Shown: in pieces, positions 7,933 through 18,201 of the stretch
Numbering within the stretch: position 1 is the stretch's first letter
Layout: every line of letters begins with the position of its first letter
Assembly: GCF_018595715.1 (NCBI RefSeq)
Contig: NZ_JAHEOJ010000017.1
Location: forward strand, 1-64,000
Origin: Glaciecola sp. XM2
GTDB lineage: Bacteria; Pseudomonadota; Gammaproteobacteria; Enterobacterales; Alteromonadaceae
Reading direction: 5' to 3'
Length of the DNA: 64,000 nucleotides
The notes under the pieces: model-generated
Told to the model about the DNA's origin: nothing
The model's input: the letters and a program-made list of their open reading frames with translations, nothing else
Database searches by the model: none
Position numbers and translations under genes: made by a program

Positions 7933-10137
7933 ATGAGTTATCAAGTTCTAGCACGTAAATGGCGCCCTCAAACCTTTTCAGAATTGGTGGGTCAACAGCA
8001 TGTTGTTGATGCCATTACTAATGCACTTGATAACGATAAATTGCATCACGCTTATCTTTTTACCGGTACAAGAGGGGTAGGCAAGACCACCATCGCTCGT
8101 ATCTTCTCAAAATCACTAAATTGCGAAGAGGGGCAAAGCGCTAACCCGTGTGGTAAATGCGCAACGTGCCAAGACATTAGCGATGGGCGTTACGTTGATT
8201 TGCTTGAGATAGACGCGGCATCTCGCACCAAGGTAGAAGACACCAGAGAGCTTTTAGACAATGTGCAATACAAGCCTACGCGTGGCAAATATAAAGTCTA
8301 TCTGATTGATGAAGTACATATGCTTTCTAAGCATAGCTTCAACGCATTACTGAAGACCTTAGAAGAGCCCCCAGAGCACGTAAAGTTTTTACTTGCGACG
8401 ACCGATCCTCAAAAGCTTCCTGTTACGATTTTATCCCGTTGTTTGCAATTTAGCTTAAAGGCCTTGAGTGCTGAACAAATACAAGGCCAGTTGTCACATA
8501 TTCTTAGTGCTGAAAACATTCAGTTTGAACCCTCAGCGCTTGCGCAGTTAGCGCGCGCCGCTGCCGGCAGTATGAGAGATGCACTGAGTTTGACCGACCA
8601 AGCTATTGCTCAGGGCAACAATACGGTCATGCCAAATGCGGTTGTGCAGATGCTTGGTTTGTTGGACAAAAATCAAGTATTACGATTAGCCAAATACATT
8701 GCTGAGCGAGACCATGCAAACGCGATGGCGCAGCTTGATGAAATTTGTGCCGATTCGCCAGATTATGCCCAAGTCCTGTCTCAGCTTTTAGCGTTGTTGC
8801 ATCAAATTGCCTTAACGCAGATTGTGCCCGATATATGTAAGCTAGACACAACCGTAGCTAAACCCATTTATACGCTTTCTAAATCCATCAGTAGCGAGCA
8901 TATTCAGCTACTCTATCAAATAGGATTAAACGGGAAGCGAGACCTACCATTTGCACCAGACCCACTAACGGGTTTGCAAATGACCATCATGCGCATGCTC
9001 GCTTTTTCGCCAGCGCAAACTGTGCCGCTCGACGTAAATGATTTAGCTGCGCAGGGCGCACCTTCTGATAGTGCGCCTAGCCCCGTTGACAACAACCCGC
9101 CGATTGAAACAAAAAACGATGAACAAGCGCAGAGGTTGGTGCTTCAAAATGAACAGAATGCACCTGTGCCTCAACCAGATGCAAACGCTGAGCCCGCTGC
9201 GCCAGTGGAACAAACTGAGCAACACCATCAACACGAGAGTGTTGTTGAGCGACAAGCGCCCGATACCCATGTTGATCGCGAACCTGAAGAGTTGCCAAGC
9301 CATGATGAGCTCCAAGATGAGATGCTAGCGGCGCAACAAGCTGATGCAAATTACGATGAGATGCCAGAGCACGATGTTCATACCACGGAAGCTAAGGCCC
9401 CGAGTGAAGCTGAAGAGCCAGACAGCGTATCACTTTTGCAAGACCTGTTTGATATGGAAGAGGACTGCGAATCTTATGAAAAGCAGGTGGTGGACAACGA
9501 CACCGGAAAAAAGTCTGACATCACTGCTACCGAGACGCCCAAGGCTGTTTCGGTTGCTCATACGTTACCTGAATCGTTAGCTGAAACCTTTTCGGAGCCT
9601 CTTGAAAACGACAGCAATGAAAAAAATGATGCACCACAAAGCGACACAGCACCGCCAATAGTCGATGAGGCTAATATTGACGCGACAGCACCTTTCATGG
9701 GTAGTGAAAACCTCAAGATTACTTCGCATTTGGCAAATGGCGATAAACTTACCGATGCTGCTCAAATCGATAAATGGAGTGCTTTTGTTGATGCGCTTGA
9801 CGTACGAGGTTTATCGCGCCAGTTACTTATTCATGGGCGCTGCAATGGGATCGTCAATCGTCAATTGAAACTACAAATAAGTGAAGCGCATCAGCACTTA
9901 AATGAGCCACGAAGCGTAGAAACGATCCGAGAGGCTTTAAAAGATAAATTTCAACAAGATATAGAAGTCATTGTTGAATATGCAGAGGTTGCTGATACAC
10001 CTTATGAACTGCAACAAAGTATAGACGCGATGCGATTAACGCATGCAAAACAAATCATCAATCAAGATGCGGCTATTCAAGAGCTCACTCAAGCCTTTGA
10101 GGCAAGCGTGATTGAGGAATCGATAAAGGCCCGTTAG
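7933..10137 (+). CDS. dnaX: DNA polymerase III subunits tau and gamma
   Basis: 734 aa (tau). This is the clamp-loader ATPase of the replicative polymerase. The AAA+ core has Walker A GTRGVGKT (~45-52), a four-cysteine zinc module (CGKCATC and an upstream Cys), Walker B YLIDEVHML and sensor 1 LLATTDPQ. Residues ~365-600 are a long acidic, low-complexity linker, followed by the tau C-terminal domain (~600-734) that binds DnaB and the polymerase. It is longer than E. coli tau (643 aa), mainly in the linker. An in-frame A AAA AAG heptamer at 9507-9513 is followed by a stem-loop and a -1 frame stop, predicting a 528-aa gamma form. It lies 46 bp before ybaB. Confidence 0.97.
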   Translation: MSYQVLARKWRPQTFSELVGQQHVVDAITNALDNDKLHHAYLFTGTRGVGKTTIARIFSKSLNCEEGQSANPCGKCATCQDISDGRYVDLLEIDAASRTKVEDTRELLDNVQYKPTRGKYKVYLIDEVHMLSKHSFNALLKTLEEPPEHVKFLLATTDPQKLPVTILSRCLQFSLKALSAEQIQGQLSHILSAENIQFEPSALAQLARAAAGSMRDALSLTDQAIAQGNNTVMPNAVVQMLGLLDKNQVLRLAKYIAERDHANAMAQLDEICADSPDYAQVLSQLLALLHQIALTQIVPDICKLDTTVAKPIYTLSKSISSEHIQLLYQIGLNGKRDLPFAPDPLTGLQMTIMRMLAFSPAQTVPLDVNDLAAQGAPSDSAPSPVDNNPPIETKNDEQAQRLVLQNEQNAPVPQPDANAEPAAPVEQTEQHHQHESVVERQAPDTHVDREPEELPSHDELQDEMLAAQQADANYDEMPEHDVHTTEAKAPSEAEEPDSVSLLQDLFDMEEDCESYEKQVVDNDTGKKSDITATETPKAVSVAHTLPESLAETFSEPLENDSNEKNDAPQSDTAPPIVDEANIDATAPFMGSENLKITSHLANGDKLTDAAQIDKWSAFVDALDVRGLSRQLLIHGRCNGIVNRQLKLQISEAHQHLNEPRSVETIREALKDKFQQDIEVIVEYAEVADTPYELQQSIDAMRLTHAKQIINQDAAIQELTQAFEASVIEESIKAR
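9507..9557 (+). promoter_or_regulatory. Programmed -1 frameshift signal in dnaX (slippery heptamer and stem-loop)
   Basis: The zero-frame codons GGA AAA AAG place the heptamer A AAA AAG at 9507-9513, the same slippery sequence used in E. coli dnaX. In the -1 frame the next codons are GTC (9513-9515) and the stop TGA (9516-9518). A stem-loop follows: ACCGAGAC (9529-9536) pairs with GTTTCGGT (9547-9554), and GCC (9537-9539) pairs with GGC (9543-9545) around a CAA loop, with one bulged T. Two further pairs lie outside it (9526-9527 with 9556-9557). The predicted gamma product has 528 residues. Confidence 0.82.
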
Positions 10138-10183
10138 AGCGTTTGCTCTGCGGCAGGATTAATACATAGAGAACGAGGTTAAT

Positions 10184-10510
10184 ATGTTTAAAGGCGGCAT
10201 GGGTAACATGATGAAGCAAGCCCAGCAAATGCAGGAAAAGATGAAGCGAGCGCAAGATGAGCTTGCCACCCTTGAAGTTACCGGCGAGTCTGGCGCAGGC
10301 ATGGTTAAGGTCACAATGACGTGTAATCACAACGTCAAACGAGTGGATGTGGAAGATTCACTTATGCAAGACGACAAAGAGATGTTAGAAGATCTCGTGG
10401 CGGCAGCAATCAATGATGCTGTACGTAGAGTACAAGAAGCATCTCAAGAGAAAATGGCTGGCGTGACTGGTGGGATGAACCTTCCGCCGGGCTTTAAGAT
10501 GCCGTTTTAG
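10184..10510 (+). CDS. ybaB: YbaB/EbfC family nucleoid-associated protein
   Basis: 108 aa, the full family length. It starts [20 protein letters not shown], and the N-terminal Met/Gln-rich helix is typical of YbaB/EbfC, a small dimeric DNA-binding protein. ACGAGG precedes ATG 10184. It follows dnaX by 46 bp. In E. coli recR comes next; here a methyltransferase-like gene intervenes. Confidence 0.95.
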   Translation: MFKGGMGNMMKQAQQMQEKMKRAQDELATLEVTGESGAGMVKVTMTCNHNVKRVDVEDSLMQDDKEMLEDLVAAAINDAVRRVQEASQEKMAGVTGGMNLPPGFKMPF

Positions 10511-10607
10511 GGGCTGATTTAGCATATTTGAGGCTAGGCAGCCTATAATGATTGCTTTATAAGTGCAGTGTTTGGATAAACAACACAACATGATAAAAGG
10601 TAAGGCT

Positions 10608-11426
10608 ATGTTTAAGACATCTATTAAATCAGTGGTCACAATTTTTCTAGCAGTTGCAGTGAGTGCGAGTATTACCCATACCGCTGCCGCCAATACTCAA
10701 TTAAAGGCCGCTGTTGAAGCGCAAGAGCGAGCGGATGAAGCGGTACGCGATACATATCGAAATCCTTATGAAACCTTAACGTTTTTTGGTGTAGAACCTA
10801 ACATGACAGTGGTTGAGTTAGCACCTAGCGGCGGCTGGTACACTGAGATTTTAGGCCCATACTTAGCCAAAGAGGGTAAACTAGTTGCTGGGCATTTCAA
10901 CATGGAGCGGGAGAACGCTCCTGCCTACTTTCCTCGCGCCATGGCGGCTTATTTGGAGCGTATTGAAGATGCCGAGCGTTTTGGCACGATAGATATTCTT
11001 CCATTCGACCCACCGTTGTTGGGTAATTTAGGCGAAGCAAACTCAGCAGACGTCGTACTGTCATTTAGAAGTGTTCACGGCTGGAAGCGAGACGGTGTCT
11101 TTACAGATGTTTTATCGTCGGTTCACTCAGTGCTTAAGCCTGGCGGAACTTTCGGGATTGTTGGACACCGTCTTCCTGAAGATGGCGACGATACGGTCTT
11201 TACCGGCTATGTTAAACAAAGCTGGGTGATTGAACAGGCGCAAGCAAACGGTTTTGTATTAGTTGAGGCGTCAGAAATTAATGCGAACCCTGCTGATCCA
11301 GTCGACCATGAAAACGGCGTGTGGTCTTTACCACCCTCTTTAAATGTGGATGATGCTGCACTTAAAGAACGCAATCAAAAAATTGGTGAAAGCGATCGTT
11401 TTACGCTGAAGTTTGCTAAACAATAA
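10608..11426 (+). CDS. Exported SAM-dependent methyltransferase-like protein (COG4798 type)
   Basis: 272 aa from ATG 10608 (AAGG six bases upstream); upstream in-frame starts lack a good RBS. An N-terminal signal peptide (residues ~1-28, MFKTSIKSVVTIFLAVAVSA then ITHTAAANT) implies export. The mature part has a Rossmann methyltransferase-like segment: motif I-like VVELAPSGGWYTEIL, then ADVVLSFRSVHGW and LKPGGTFGIVGHR. It resembles the predicted methyltransferases of COG4798. SAM is not expected in the periplasm, so the real activity is unclear. It sits between ybaB and recR and is closed by its own terminator, suggesting insertion into an ancestral dnaX-ybaB-recR block. Confidence 0.8.
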   Translation: MFKTSIKSVVTIFLAVAVSASITHTAAANTQLKAAVEAQERADEAVRDTYRNPYETLTFFGVEPNMTVVELAPSGGWYTEILGPYLAKEGKLVAGHFNMERENAPAYFPRAMAAYLERIEDAERFGTIDILPFDPPLLGNLGEANSADVVLSFRSVHGWKRDGVFTDVLSSVHSVLKPGGTFGIVGHRLPEDGDDTVFTGYVKQSWVIEQAQANGFVLVEASEINANPADPVDHENGVWSLPPSLNVDDAALKERNQKIGESDRFTLKFAKQ

Positions 11427-11436
11427 CGTGCTCAAT

Positions 11437-11492
11437 GCGCTATATGACGTTATCATTCATCACCTCGATAATGACATATAGCGCTTATTTTT
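11437..11492 (+). terminator. Terminator after the exported methyltransferase-like gene
   Basis: A long inverted repeat: GCGCTATATG (from 11437) pairs with CATATAGCGC (to 11484), and CGTTATC pairs with GATAATG inside it. TTATTTTT follows. It lies 10 bp after the stop codon and separates this gene from recR. Confidence 0.8.
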
Positions 11493-11607
11493 AAGCAAAA
11501 CAGCATGCTCATTGGCAGTCTATGCTTTTGATGAATAAGACTCTTGCGTAATTAAATTTTACGCATCACAAACGCCATTAACATTACTTATAGGATTTTA
11601 CTTCTCA

Positions 11608-12207
11608 GTGTCATTTAGCCCGCTCATTAGTCAACTCATTACCGCGCTAAAGTGTTTACCTGGTGTAGGCGCAAAGAGTGCGCAGCGCATGGCGTTTACG
11701 TTACTAGAGCGCAATCGAGATGGCGCTATGACGCTCAGTCAGGCATTGCATGATGCAATGGAGCACGTTAAAAACTGTGAGCAATGTCGTACTTTTACAG
11801 AGAGTTCAATTTGCGCCTTATGTGCAAACCCCTCACGAGCAGAAAGTGCGCAAATATGCATAGTTGAGTCGCCTCAAGACATTTTAGCCATTGAACAAAT
11901 CTCGCAATACAAAGGGAAGTACTTTGTATTGATGGGCCATCTTTCTCCCATCGACGGCATTGGCCCGAGCGAATTAGGGCTCGATATTTTGCAAACTCGA
12001 TTGCAACAAGAGTCGATAGAAGAAGTCATTTTGGCAACCAACCCAACGGTAGAAGGTGAGGCAACAGCTCACTACATTGGCCAAATGTGCAAAAAGCATA
12101 ATATTCAAACAACGCGCATTGCACATGGTGTTCCGGTTGGCGGCGAACTAGAGTATATAGACGGAAACACCCTAACCCATGCATTTAGCGGTCGACGTCC
12201 TTTTTAA
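11608..12207 (+). CDS. recR: Recombination mediator RecR
   Basis: 199 aa, the standard RecR length. It works with RecO/RecF to load RecA on gapped DNA. An N-terminal helix-hairpin-helix ([14 protein letters not shown]) is followed by a four-Cys zinc finger ([16 protein letters not shown]), a Toprim domain ([14 protein letters not shown].. [13 protein letters not shown]) and a C-terminal Walker B-like part ending [10 protein letters not shown]. The start is GTG 11608. It is separated from ybaB by the methyltransferase-like gene and its terminator, so it probably has its own promoter. Confidence 0.96.
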   Translation: MSFSPLISQLITALKCLPGVGAKSAQRMAFTLLERNRDGAMTLSQALHDAMEHVKNCEQCRTFTESSICALCANPSRAESAQICIVESPQDILAIEQISQYKGKYFVLMGHLSPIDGIGPSELGLDILQTRLQQESIEEVILATNPTVEGEATAHYIGQMCKKHNIQTTRIAHGVPVGGELEYIDGNTLTHAFSGRRPF

Positions 12208-12346
12208 ACGCCATTCCATCAACCCGAAAACGCTCTAAACATCAATTAAATATTGCTTTTTGCATTGATTTTTATGTCATTGTCCTCACATCTACTGCGA
12301 TACGAAATTACTTGTCACAACCTATATATTAAGGAGAACCTTGGCA

Positions 12347-14269
12347 ATGGCTGAGACTGTCCAACCTGAGAAGCATGGTTTTCAAACTGAAGTAAAACAA
12401 CTGCTTCAGCTCATGATCCATTCTCTATATTCAAACAAAGAAATCTTTTTACGCGAACTAGTATCAAACGCAGCTGATGCGGCTGACAAACTAAGATTCA
12501 AAGCCCTTTCAGATAACACTCTTTTTGAAGGCGATGGTGATTTACACGTAAAAGTAAGTGTAGATGCCGACGCAGGAACACTCACAATTGCTGATAACGG
12601 CATTGGTATGAGTAAAGAAGATGTTATTTCTAACCTTGGTACGATTGCAAAGTCGGGTACCAAAGACTTCTTTAGTCAGCTATCGGGGGATCAAGCTAAA
12701 GATTCGCAGCTTATTGGTCAATTTGGTGTCGGCTTTTATTCAGCTTTTATCGTTGCCGATGAAGTCACGGTAAAAACGCGTGTTGCAGGTGCTGATAAAT
12801 CAGCAGGCGTGCAGTGGGTATCTCAGGGCGAAGGCGATTTTGAGGTAGCAGAAATTGAAAAAGCCGACCGTGGAACTGAGATCATTCTTAAGCTTAAAGA
12901 AGATGAAAAAGAATTTTTAGACAGCTGGCGTTTGCGCTCGATTATCACCAAATACTCGGATCATATTAGTATTCCTGTTCAGTTATTTAAAGACGAAGTG
13001 CCTGAGCGTGATGGTCCAGATGGCGAGAAAATCCCTGCCGAGCCAGGCCATTGGGAGTCTATAAATAAAGCAACTGCATTGTGGACGCGCGATAAATCTG
13101 AGATATCAGATGAAGAATACAATGAGTTTTACAAGCATGTTTCTCATGATTTTGTTGACCCACTAACGTGGTCTCATAATAAAGTGGAAGGTAAAACGGA
13201 GTATACTTCATTGCTGTATATTCCAAGTAAGGCGCCTTTCGATATGTGGAACCGTGACCAAAAGAACGGTCTGAAACTGTATGTTCAGCGTGTATTTATT
13301 ATGGATGATGCCGAGCAATTTATGCCAACTTACCTGCGTTTTGTGAAAGGTTTGTTGGATTCTAACGACCTACCACTCAACGTATCGCGCGAAATTTTAC
13401 AAGATAATAAAATTACGCAAACCATCAGACAAGGCTGCTCTAAGCGAGTGCTTGGCATGCTTGAAAAGATGGCGAAAAACGATGCCGAGAACTACAAAAA
13501 GTTTTATGCAGAGTTTGGTAACGTGCTCAAAGAAGGCCCAGCAGAAGACTTTGCCAACAAAGATAAGATTGCTGGACTCCTTCGTTTTGCCTCGACTCAT
13601 AACGATACAAACGAACAGACTGTTTCGTTAGCAGACTACATTTCGCGCATGAAAGAAGGGCAAGACAAGATTTACTACGTCACCGCGGATTCTTATCAAG
13701 CGGCTCGCACCAGCCCCCATTTAGAAGTGTTCCGTAAGAAAGGCATTGAAGTGTTGTTGATGGGTGAGCGGATTGATGAGTGGTTAATGTCTCATCTTAC
13801 TGAGTTTGAAGAAAAGTCATTCCAATCTGTTGCCAGCGCAAAGGTAGATTTGAGCGACTTAGATGATGATGCGACTAAACAAGCAAAAGAAGAAGCGAAA
13901 AAAGCAGTAGAAGGCGTAATTGAGCGCATGAAGACTGCGTTAGGCGATAAGGTAGAAGATGTGAAGTTTACCGACCGCTTAACCGATTCCCCTGCGTGTA
14001 TTGTGGCATCAGAAAATGGTATGACAACGCAGATGGCAAAACTCATGCAGTCTGCTGGTCAAGAAGTGCCTGAGCCCACATATAACTTCGAATTGAACCC
14101 AGAGCATCAGCTAGTGAAGTTGGTGGCTGATGTGCAAGACGAAGCGTTGTTCCAGCAATGGGCTGAAGTCTTGTTCGATCAAGCGAAGTTAAGTGAACAA
14201 GGTAGCTTGAAAGAGCCAGCATCCTTTGTCAGTAACTTAAACAGTTTGCTAGCAAAGCTGGTTAAATAG
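12347..14269 (+). CDS. htpG: Molecular chaperone HtpG (Hsp90)
   Basis: 640 aa from ATG 12347, with AAGGAG ten bases upstream; an in-frame TTG at 12341 is too close to the RBS. It is a cytosolic ATP-dependent chaperone. The GHKL ATPase domain has the Hsp90 signatures [18 protein letters not shown], the DNGIGM motif and GQFGVGFYS. The middle domain carries the catalytic-loop [11 protein letters not shown], and a C-terminal dimerisation region is present. I could not identify a convincing sigma-32 promoter in the 139 bp upstream, although htpG is heat-inducible in E. coli. Confidence 0.97.
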   Translation: MAETVQPEKHGFQTEVKQLLQLMIHSLYSNKEIFLRELVSNAADAADKLRFKALSDNTLFEGDGDLHVKVSVDADAGTLTIADNGIGMSKEDVISNLGTIAKSGTKDFFSQLSGDQAKDSQLIGQFGVGFYSAFIVADEVTVKTRVAGADKSAGVQWVSQGEGDFEVAEIEKADRGTEIILKLKEDEKEFLDSWRLRSIITKYSDHISIPVQLFKDEVPERDGPDGEKIPAEPGHWESINKATALWTRDKSEISDEEYNEFYKHVSHDFVDPLTWSHNKVEGKTEYTSLLYIPSKAPFDMWNRDQKNGLKLYVQRVFIMDDAEQFMPTYLRFVKGLLDSNDLPLNVSREILQDNKITQTIRQGCSKRVLGMLEKMAKNDAENYKKFYAEFGNVLKEGPAEDFANKDKIAGLLRFASTHNDTNEQTVSLADYISRMKEGQDKIYYVTADSYQAARTSPHLEVFRKKGIEVLLMGERIDEWLMSHLTEFEEKSFQSVASAKVDLSDLDDDATKQAKEEAKKAVEGVIERMKTALGDKVEDVKFTDRLTDSPACIVASENGMTTQMAKLMQSAGQEVPEPTYNFELNPEHQLVKLVADVQDEALFQQWAEVLFDQAKLSEQGSLKEPASFVSNLNSLLAKLVK

Positions 14270-14290
14270 TCAAAAAAGCGATTGCTATCA

Positions 14291-14322
14291 AAGGCTAAGA
14301 AGTGATTCTTAGCCTTTTTTTT
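14291..14322 (+). terminator. Rho-independent terminator of htpG
   Basis: An 11-bp perfect stem (AAGGCTAAGAA at 14291-14301 with TTCTTAGCCTT at 14306-14316) closes a GTGA loop and runs into an eight-base T tract. It lies 21 bp after the htpG stop. Confidence 0.92.
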
Positions 14323-14412
14323 GTGCATTAGCCTAAAGTCTGACCAATCTGAGGGAATATCGCTTGTGATGCACAAACCTACGTTGTACAGTTTGTTCGA
14401 ATTTGAATTTAA

Positions 14413-15078
<666 letters not shown>

Positions 15079-15108
15079 GGGCAAGCATTACGCATTTAGA
15101 ATAAAAAA

Positions 15109-15133
15109 AACGAGGCTATATCAGCCTCGTTTT
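15109..15133. terminator. Bidirectional terminator between adk and the GMC oxidoreductase
   Basis: AACGAGGCT and AGCCTCGTT pair around an ATATC loop. On the plus strand the stem is followed by TTTTC. On the minus strand it is followed by the complement of the eight-A run at 15103-15110. It therefore serves both convergent genes. Confidence 0.85.
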
Positions 15134-15163
15134 CTTATTTTACACTGAGTATTTCTGTTCAGC

Positions 15164-16771
15164 TTAGGGGTGCTGTTTATTAATAAAGAAATCAGCGGCA
15201 CGCTCTGCAATCATAATGGTTGGTGAGTTTGTATTGCCGCCAATGAGCGTTGGCATTATGGATGCGTCAACAACGCTTAGATTGTCCATGCCAATGACTG
15301 CAAGCTCTGGATCTACAACGGCCATCGGGTCATCTACGCTGCCCATTTTGCAGGTTCCTACTGGGTGGTAAATAGTTTCAGCATTGCTGCGAATAAATTC
15401 TACTATTTCTTCATCGGTTTCTACGTCTTTGCCAGGAATTTCTTCCCAACTGGTATGGCTTAGCGGTTTTGCCTGAGCAACTTTGCGAGCCCACTTGAAG
15501 CCCGCTACCATCGGCAAAAGGTCGTCTTCGTTCGATAAATAGTTACCGTGAATATCAAGCACCAGATTGCCATCTGCACCACGTTTAAGTCTTACCTCAC
15601 CGCGACTCTTTGGATATAGCGTACAAAAGTGCACAGTAAAGCCATGCCCCCAGAGTTTACTTCGGCCATGGTCAATTAAAAGTGCAGGTAAAAAGTGAAT
15701 CTGAATATCGGGTATCTCTTCACTCGGACTGGATTTTAAAAATGCGCCGCCTTCCGCAATGTTCGAAGTGAACATACCGGTTTTGGAGTGCCAGTATTTA
15801 AATGGCGCAAGCGCATTTTTCAGTAAACCTCTCACCGACAAGCCATAAGACGTGCTCCGGCTTTGACGATACATGATTGTAGCGTCTAAATGGTCCTGGA
15901 GGTTTTTGCCGACACCGGGTAGTTCATGTTCGACCGGCACGTTAATCGCTTCAAGCTCTTCTTTCGCACCAATGCCTGATGCGAGTAACAATGCCGGTGA
16001 GTGCACGGCACCGGAGCATACGAAAACACGCGTATTAGCAATAATTTGGGTAAGCTTCCCACTTATCTCAACTTCAACGCCTTTTGCTTTTTTATTCTCA
16101 ATGATCAGCTTTTTGGCCAATGCGTTGGTGTAGATTTGAAGGTTTTTACGGGCCTTTACTTCAGGCGTTAAAAAGCCCTTCGCTGTGCTGCAGCGCGAAC
16201 CGTTTTTATGCGTTACTTGATAGATGCCCACGCCTTCTTGTGAGATACCGTTAAAGTCAGGGTTTTCTGGTGTGCCAATTCGTTTAGCAGACTCTACAAA
16301 TTCTCTGGTCAGTGGATTGATGTGTTTTAGGTCGCTAACAAACTGAAGGCCATCGCTGCCGTGTAATCTAGAAATACCACGGGAGTTGTTTTCGCTCTTA
16401 CGAAAATAGGGGAGGACTGAGTTGAAATCCCAACCGGTTGCGCCCAGTTCAGCCCACTGGTCATAATTTTTGGCATGGCCACGGGTATATATCATGGCAT
16501 TTACAGAGCTCGACCCGCCCAATGTTTTGCCTCTTGGCCAATATAGTGGTCGATTATCAAGGTGCTTTTCTGGCGCAGTTTCAAGTTGCCAGTTTATGGA
16601 AGAGAAGTGGTTTATTGCGGCTAAACCAAATGGAATATGAATGGCCGGATTTTTATCTTCAGGCCCAGCTTCTAACAAACATACAGATACATTCGGGTTC
16701 TGTGACAAACGATTTGCGAGCACACAGCCTGCAGACCCAGCGCCCACGATGACAACATCAAAACTTTCCAT
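15164..16771 (-). CDS. GMC family FAD-dependent oxidoreductase (alcohol/choline dehydrogenase-like)
   Basis: 535 aa. The N-terminal ADP-binding motif VIVGAGSAGCVLANRL, then GMC signature 1 (RGKTLGGSSSVNAMIYTRG) and signature 2 near residue 260 (SGAVHSPALLLASGIG). The C-terminal catalytic pair is His in YHPVGTCKMG and Asn in GGNTNSPT. These enzymes oxidise alcohols (choline, long-chain or polyethylene-glycol-type alcohols) with a quinone or dye acceptor. The substrate cannot be told from sequence. No betaine aldehyde dehydrogenase (betB) or regulator lies next to it, which argues against a dedicated choline pathway. It is monocistronic. Confidence 0.92.
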   Translation of the reverse strand: MESFDVVIVGAGSAGCVLANRLSQNPNVSVCLLEAGPEDKNPAIHIPFGLAAINHFSSINWQLETAPEKHLDNRPLYWPRGKTLGGSSSVNAMIYTRGHAKNYDQWAELGATGWDFNSVLPYFRKSENNSRGISRLHGSDGLQFVSDLKHINPLTREFVESAKRIGTPENPDFNGISQEGVGIYQVTHKNGSRCSTAKGFLTPEVKARKNLQIYTNALAKKLIIENKKAKGVEVEISGKLTQIIANTRVFVCSGAVHSPALLLASGIGAKEELEAINVPVEHELPGVGKNLQDHLDATIMYRQSRSTSYGLSVRGLLKNALAPFKYWHSKTGMFTSNIAEGGAFLKSSPSEEIPDIQIHFLPALLIDHGRSKLWGHGFTVHFCTLYPKSRGEVRLKRGADGNLVLDIHGNYLSNEDDLLPMVAGFKWARKVAQAKPLSHTSWEEIPGKDVETDEEIVEFIRSNAETIYHPVGTCKMGSVDDPMAVVDPELAVIGMDNLSVVDASIMPTLIGGNTNSPTIMIAERAADFFINKQHP

Positions 16772-16855
16772 TTATTCCTTCCATGCCCCAATTAAGCTCA
16801 CATATTAATATATCAAAGCGGCATATGCATCATGGAAATGCGTCTGGATCCTATA

Positions 16856-17104
16856 TTATCGCCAATTCAGCTCAATCATGAGTTTGTCATCATGCATATC
16901 GCTGCCACACATTTCGTCATATGGGGTATTTTGCTTGAGCCAAACCTTATCGAATTGCTGGCCCGACACTTGCGTTTTTAAATCAGAAATAGATTGAAAC
17001 TGTCGACTACCTCTGTATTCGTCGCGCAAATACTGCGTGGCTTGGGTATCACCTATCCCTGCGATGTAAGTGCCACCTTCAATTGATTCTATAAATAAAT
17101 TCAC
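16856..17104 (-). CDS. DUF6482 family small protein
   Basis: 82 aa from a GTG start at 17104, chosen because AAGGAA lies about eight bases upstream; an in-frame TTG at 17128 has no RBS. The peptide opens with (M)NLFIESIEGGTYIAGIGD, followed by a charged middle part and a C terminus ending MIELNW R. It resembles the small proteins classed as DUF6482, whose function is unknown. It is a single gene between the GMC oxidoreductase and the DUF2244 gene. Confidence 0.72.
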   Translation of the reverse strand: MNLFIESIEGGTYIAGIGDTQATQYLRDEYRGSRQFQSISDLKTQVSGQQFDKVWLKQNTPYDEMCGSDMHDDKLMIELNWR

Positions 17105-17176
17105 GTTGCGCTTCCTTAAATTGTACAAAATATATACATTGGAACGCGCCCGTGATGAAAAGGATCAACCTGTTAG

Positions 17177-17671
17177 TCATTGCCACCATTTGTTTCTGCA
17201 AACAATCAAGCCAGCTTGCTCTAATTCATTTTTAAGCAACTCTCTGTCTTCTTGGTTTAAAAAGTCGCCAATTTCTACATGCTTGCTTGCTTCACTTAAC
17301 GATATTCGGGGTAAATGCCACCCTTCGTCTGCCTCCCAATAATAGACGTATAGGTCTTGCCGGCTCAGTTGATGGGTTTGTAACAAACGTCGTTGCCCCC
17401 AAGAAATGGTAATTTGCTCTTTTTCGATGTTTATTACTTGGCGGCTGTAAGTAAATTTTGACACCTTATACATCAATAAAGCGAATAGGCCGACTTCAAG
17501 TCCCGCAAACGGTAAGATTAGCCATGCGCCTACAAAGCTCCAGGCCAGTGCAATCACCATGACAATAAATACCATCACACAAATCACAATTTTTGTATGT
17601 TGCCATGTCGCCGAGCGGTTCGGAGATAGCGTAATAATTGTGGCGTCAGATTGTGTCTCAGTTACTACCAT
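17177..17671 (-). CDS. DUF2244 family integral membrane protein
   Basis: 164 aa from ATG 17671 (AAGG nine bases upstream); a GTG at 17698 would add nine residues. After an N-terminal LSPNRSATW motif characteristic of DUF2244, two adjacent membrane helices (~30-75; the second includes GAWLILPFAGLEVG) precede a cytosolic beta-rich tail containing SWGQRR. DUF2244 proteins often lie near cytochrome c oxidase genes in alphaproteobacteria; no such neighbours are seen here. The function is unknown. Confidence 0.82.
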   Translation of the reverse strand: MVVTETQSDATIITLSPNRSATWQHTKIVICVMVFIVMVIALAWSFVGAWLILPFAGLEVGLFALLMYKVSKFTYSRQVINIEKEQITISWGQRRLLQTHQLSRQDLYVYYWEADEGWHLPRISLSEASKHVEIGDFLNQEDRELLKNELEQAGLIVCRNKWWQ

Positions 17672-17914
17672 CTTAGGTAACCTTATGTATAATCGCACGA
17701 CAGCCTAGAGGCATCATTTCGTCGCATTTGCTATTAGGTCATTGTTAGCGCTAATCAGCGCGTTAATCAATGCTTGCACACGCACACAGTAGTCATTTGC
17801 TCAGCAAACGCGTATTAAAGAGTGCCCATTGAGTGTGAAGTCGCAAAACATAGTTGCTTACGCGCCGTAGGCAGCTTAAGTTTAATTTGGTGAAAACCAA
17901 GGCAGGAGAAGTCA

Positions 17915-18139
17915 GTGCAGTTATCAATCGTGTATGGGTTTAATGATGCTCCCACTGCAAATCGTTTTATGAACGATGTAAACGCCAACGATGCGCTTCA
18001 AGATGCACGAGCCAAGCTGTTTGATAGAGACAAGGTGCGCATTGTGTACAAGCTTGAGCAATCCCAACAATTTGATAGCACGTTGTCGACTCTTGATGAT
18101 TTAGCGGGGCAATACGGCGGCGTTGAGATAGACGCTTAG
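17915..18139 (+). CDS. Small hypothetical protein (74 aa)
   Basis: A 74-codon frame with a GTG start at 17915 and AGGAGAA about six bases upstream. The product is acidic and soluble, beginning (M)QLSIVYGFNDAPTANRFMND and ending GGVEIDA. No signal peptide, membrane helix or known motif is seen. The strong RBS and protein-like composition make it credible. It lies 62 bp before the PLP enzyme on the same strand and may be co-transcribed. Confidence 0.65.
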   Translation: MQLSIVYGFNDAPTANRFMNDVNANDALQDARAKLFDRDKVRIVYKLEQSQQFDSTLSTLDDLAGQYGGVEIDA

Positions 18140-18201
18140 CGTAAATTAAGTTTATAGTCAGGTAGCGTCATTACTTTATTACTTTTATATAAGAGCAAAA
18201 C

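Noticed and set aside
9043-9349. Several 85-90 codon frames overlapping the dnaX linker on both strands
   Set aside because: The acidic, repetitive linker codons of dnaX generate long open frames in other phases; the dnaX frame is clearly coding.
12208-12346. Sigma-32 promoter for htpG
   Set aside because: I looked for CTTGAA and CCCCAT-like boxes upstream and found no acceptable pair.
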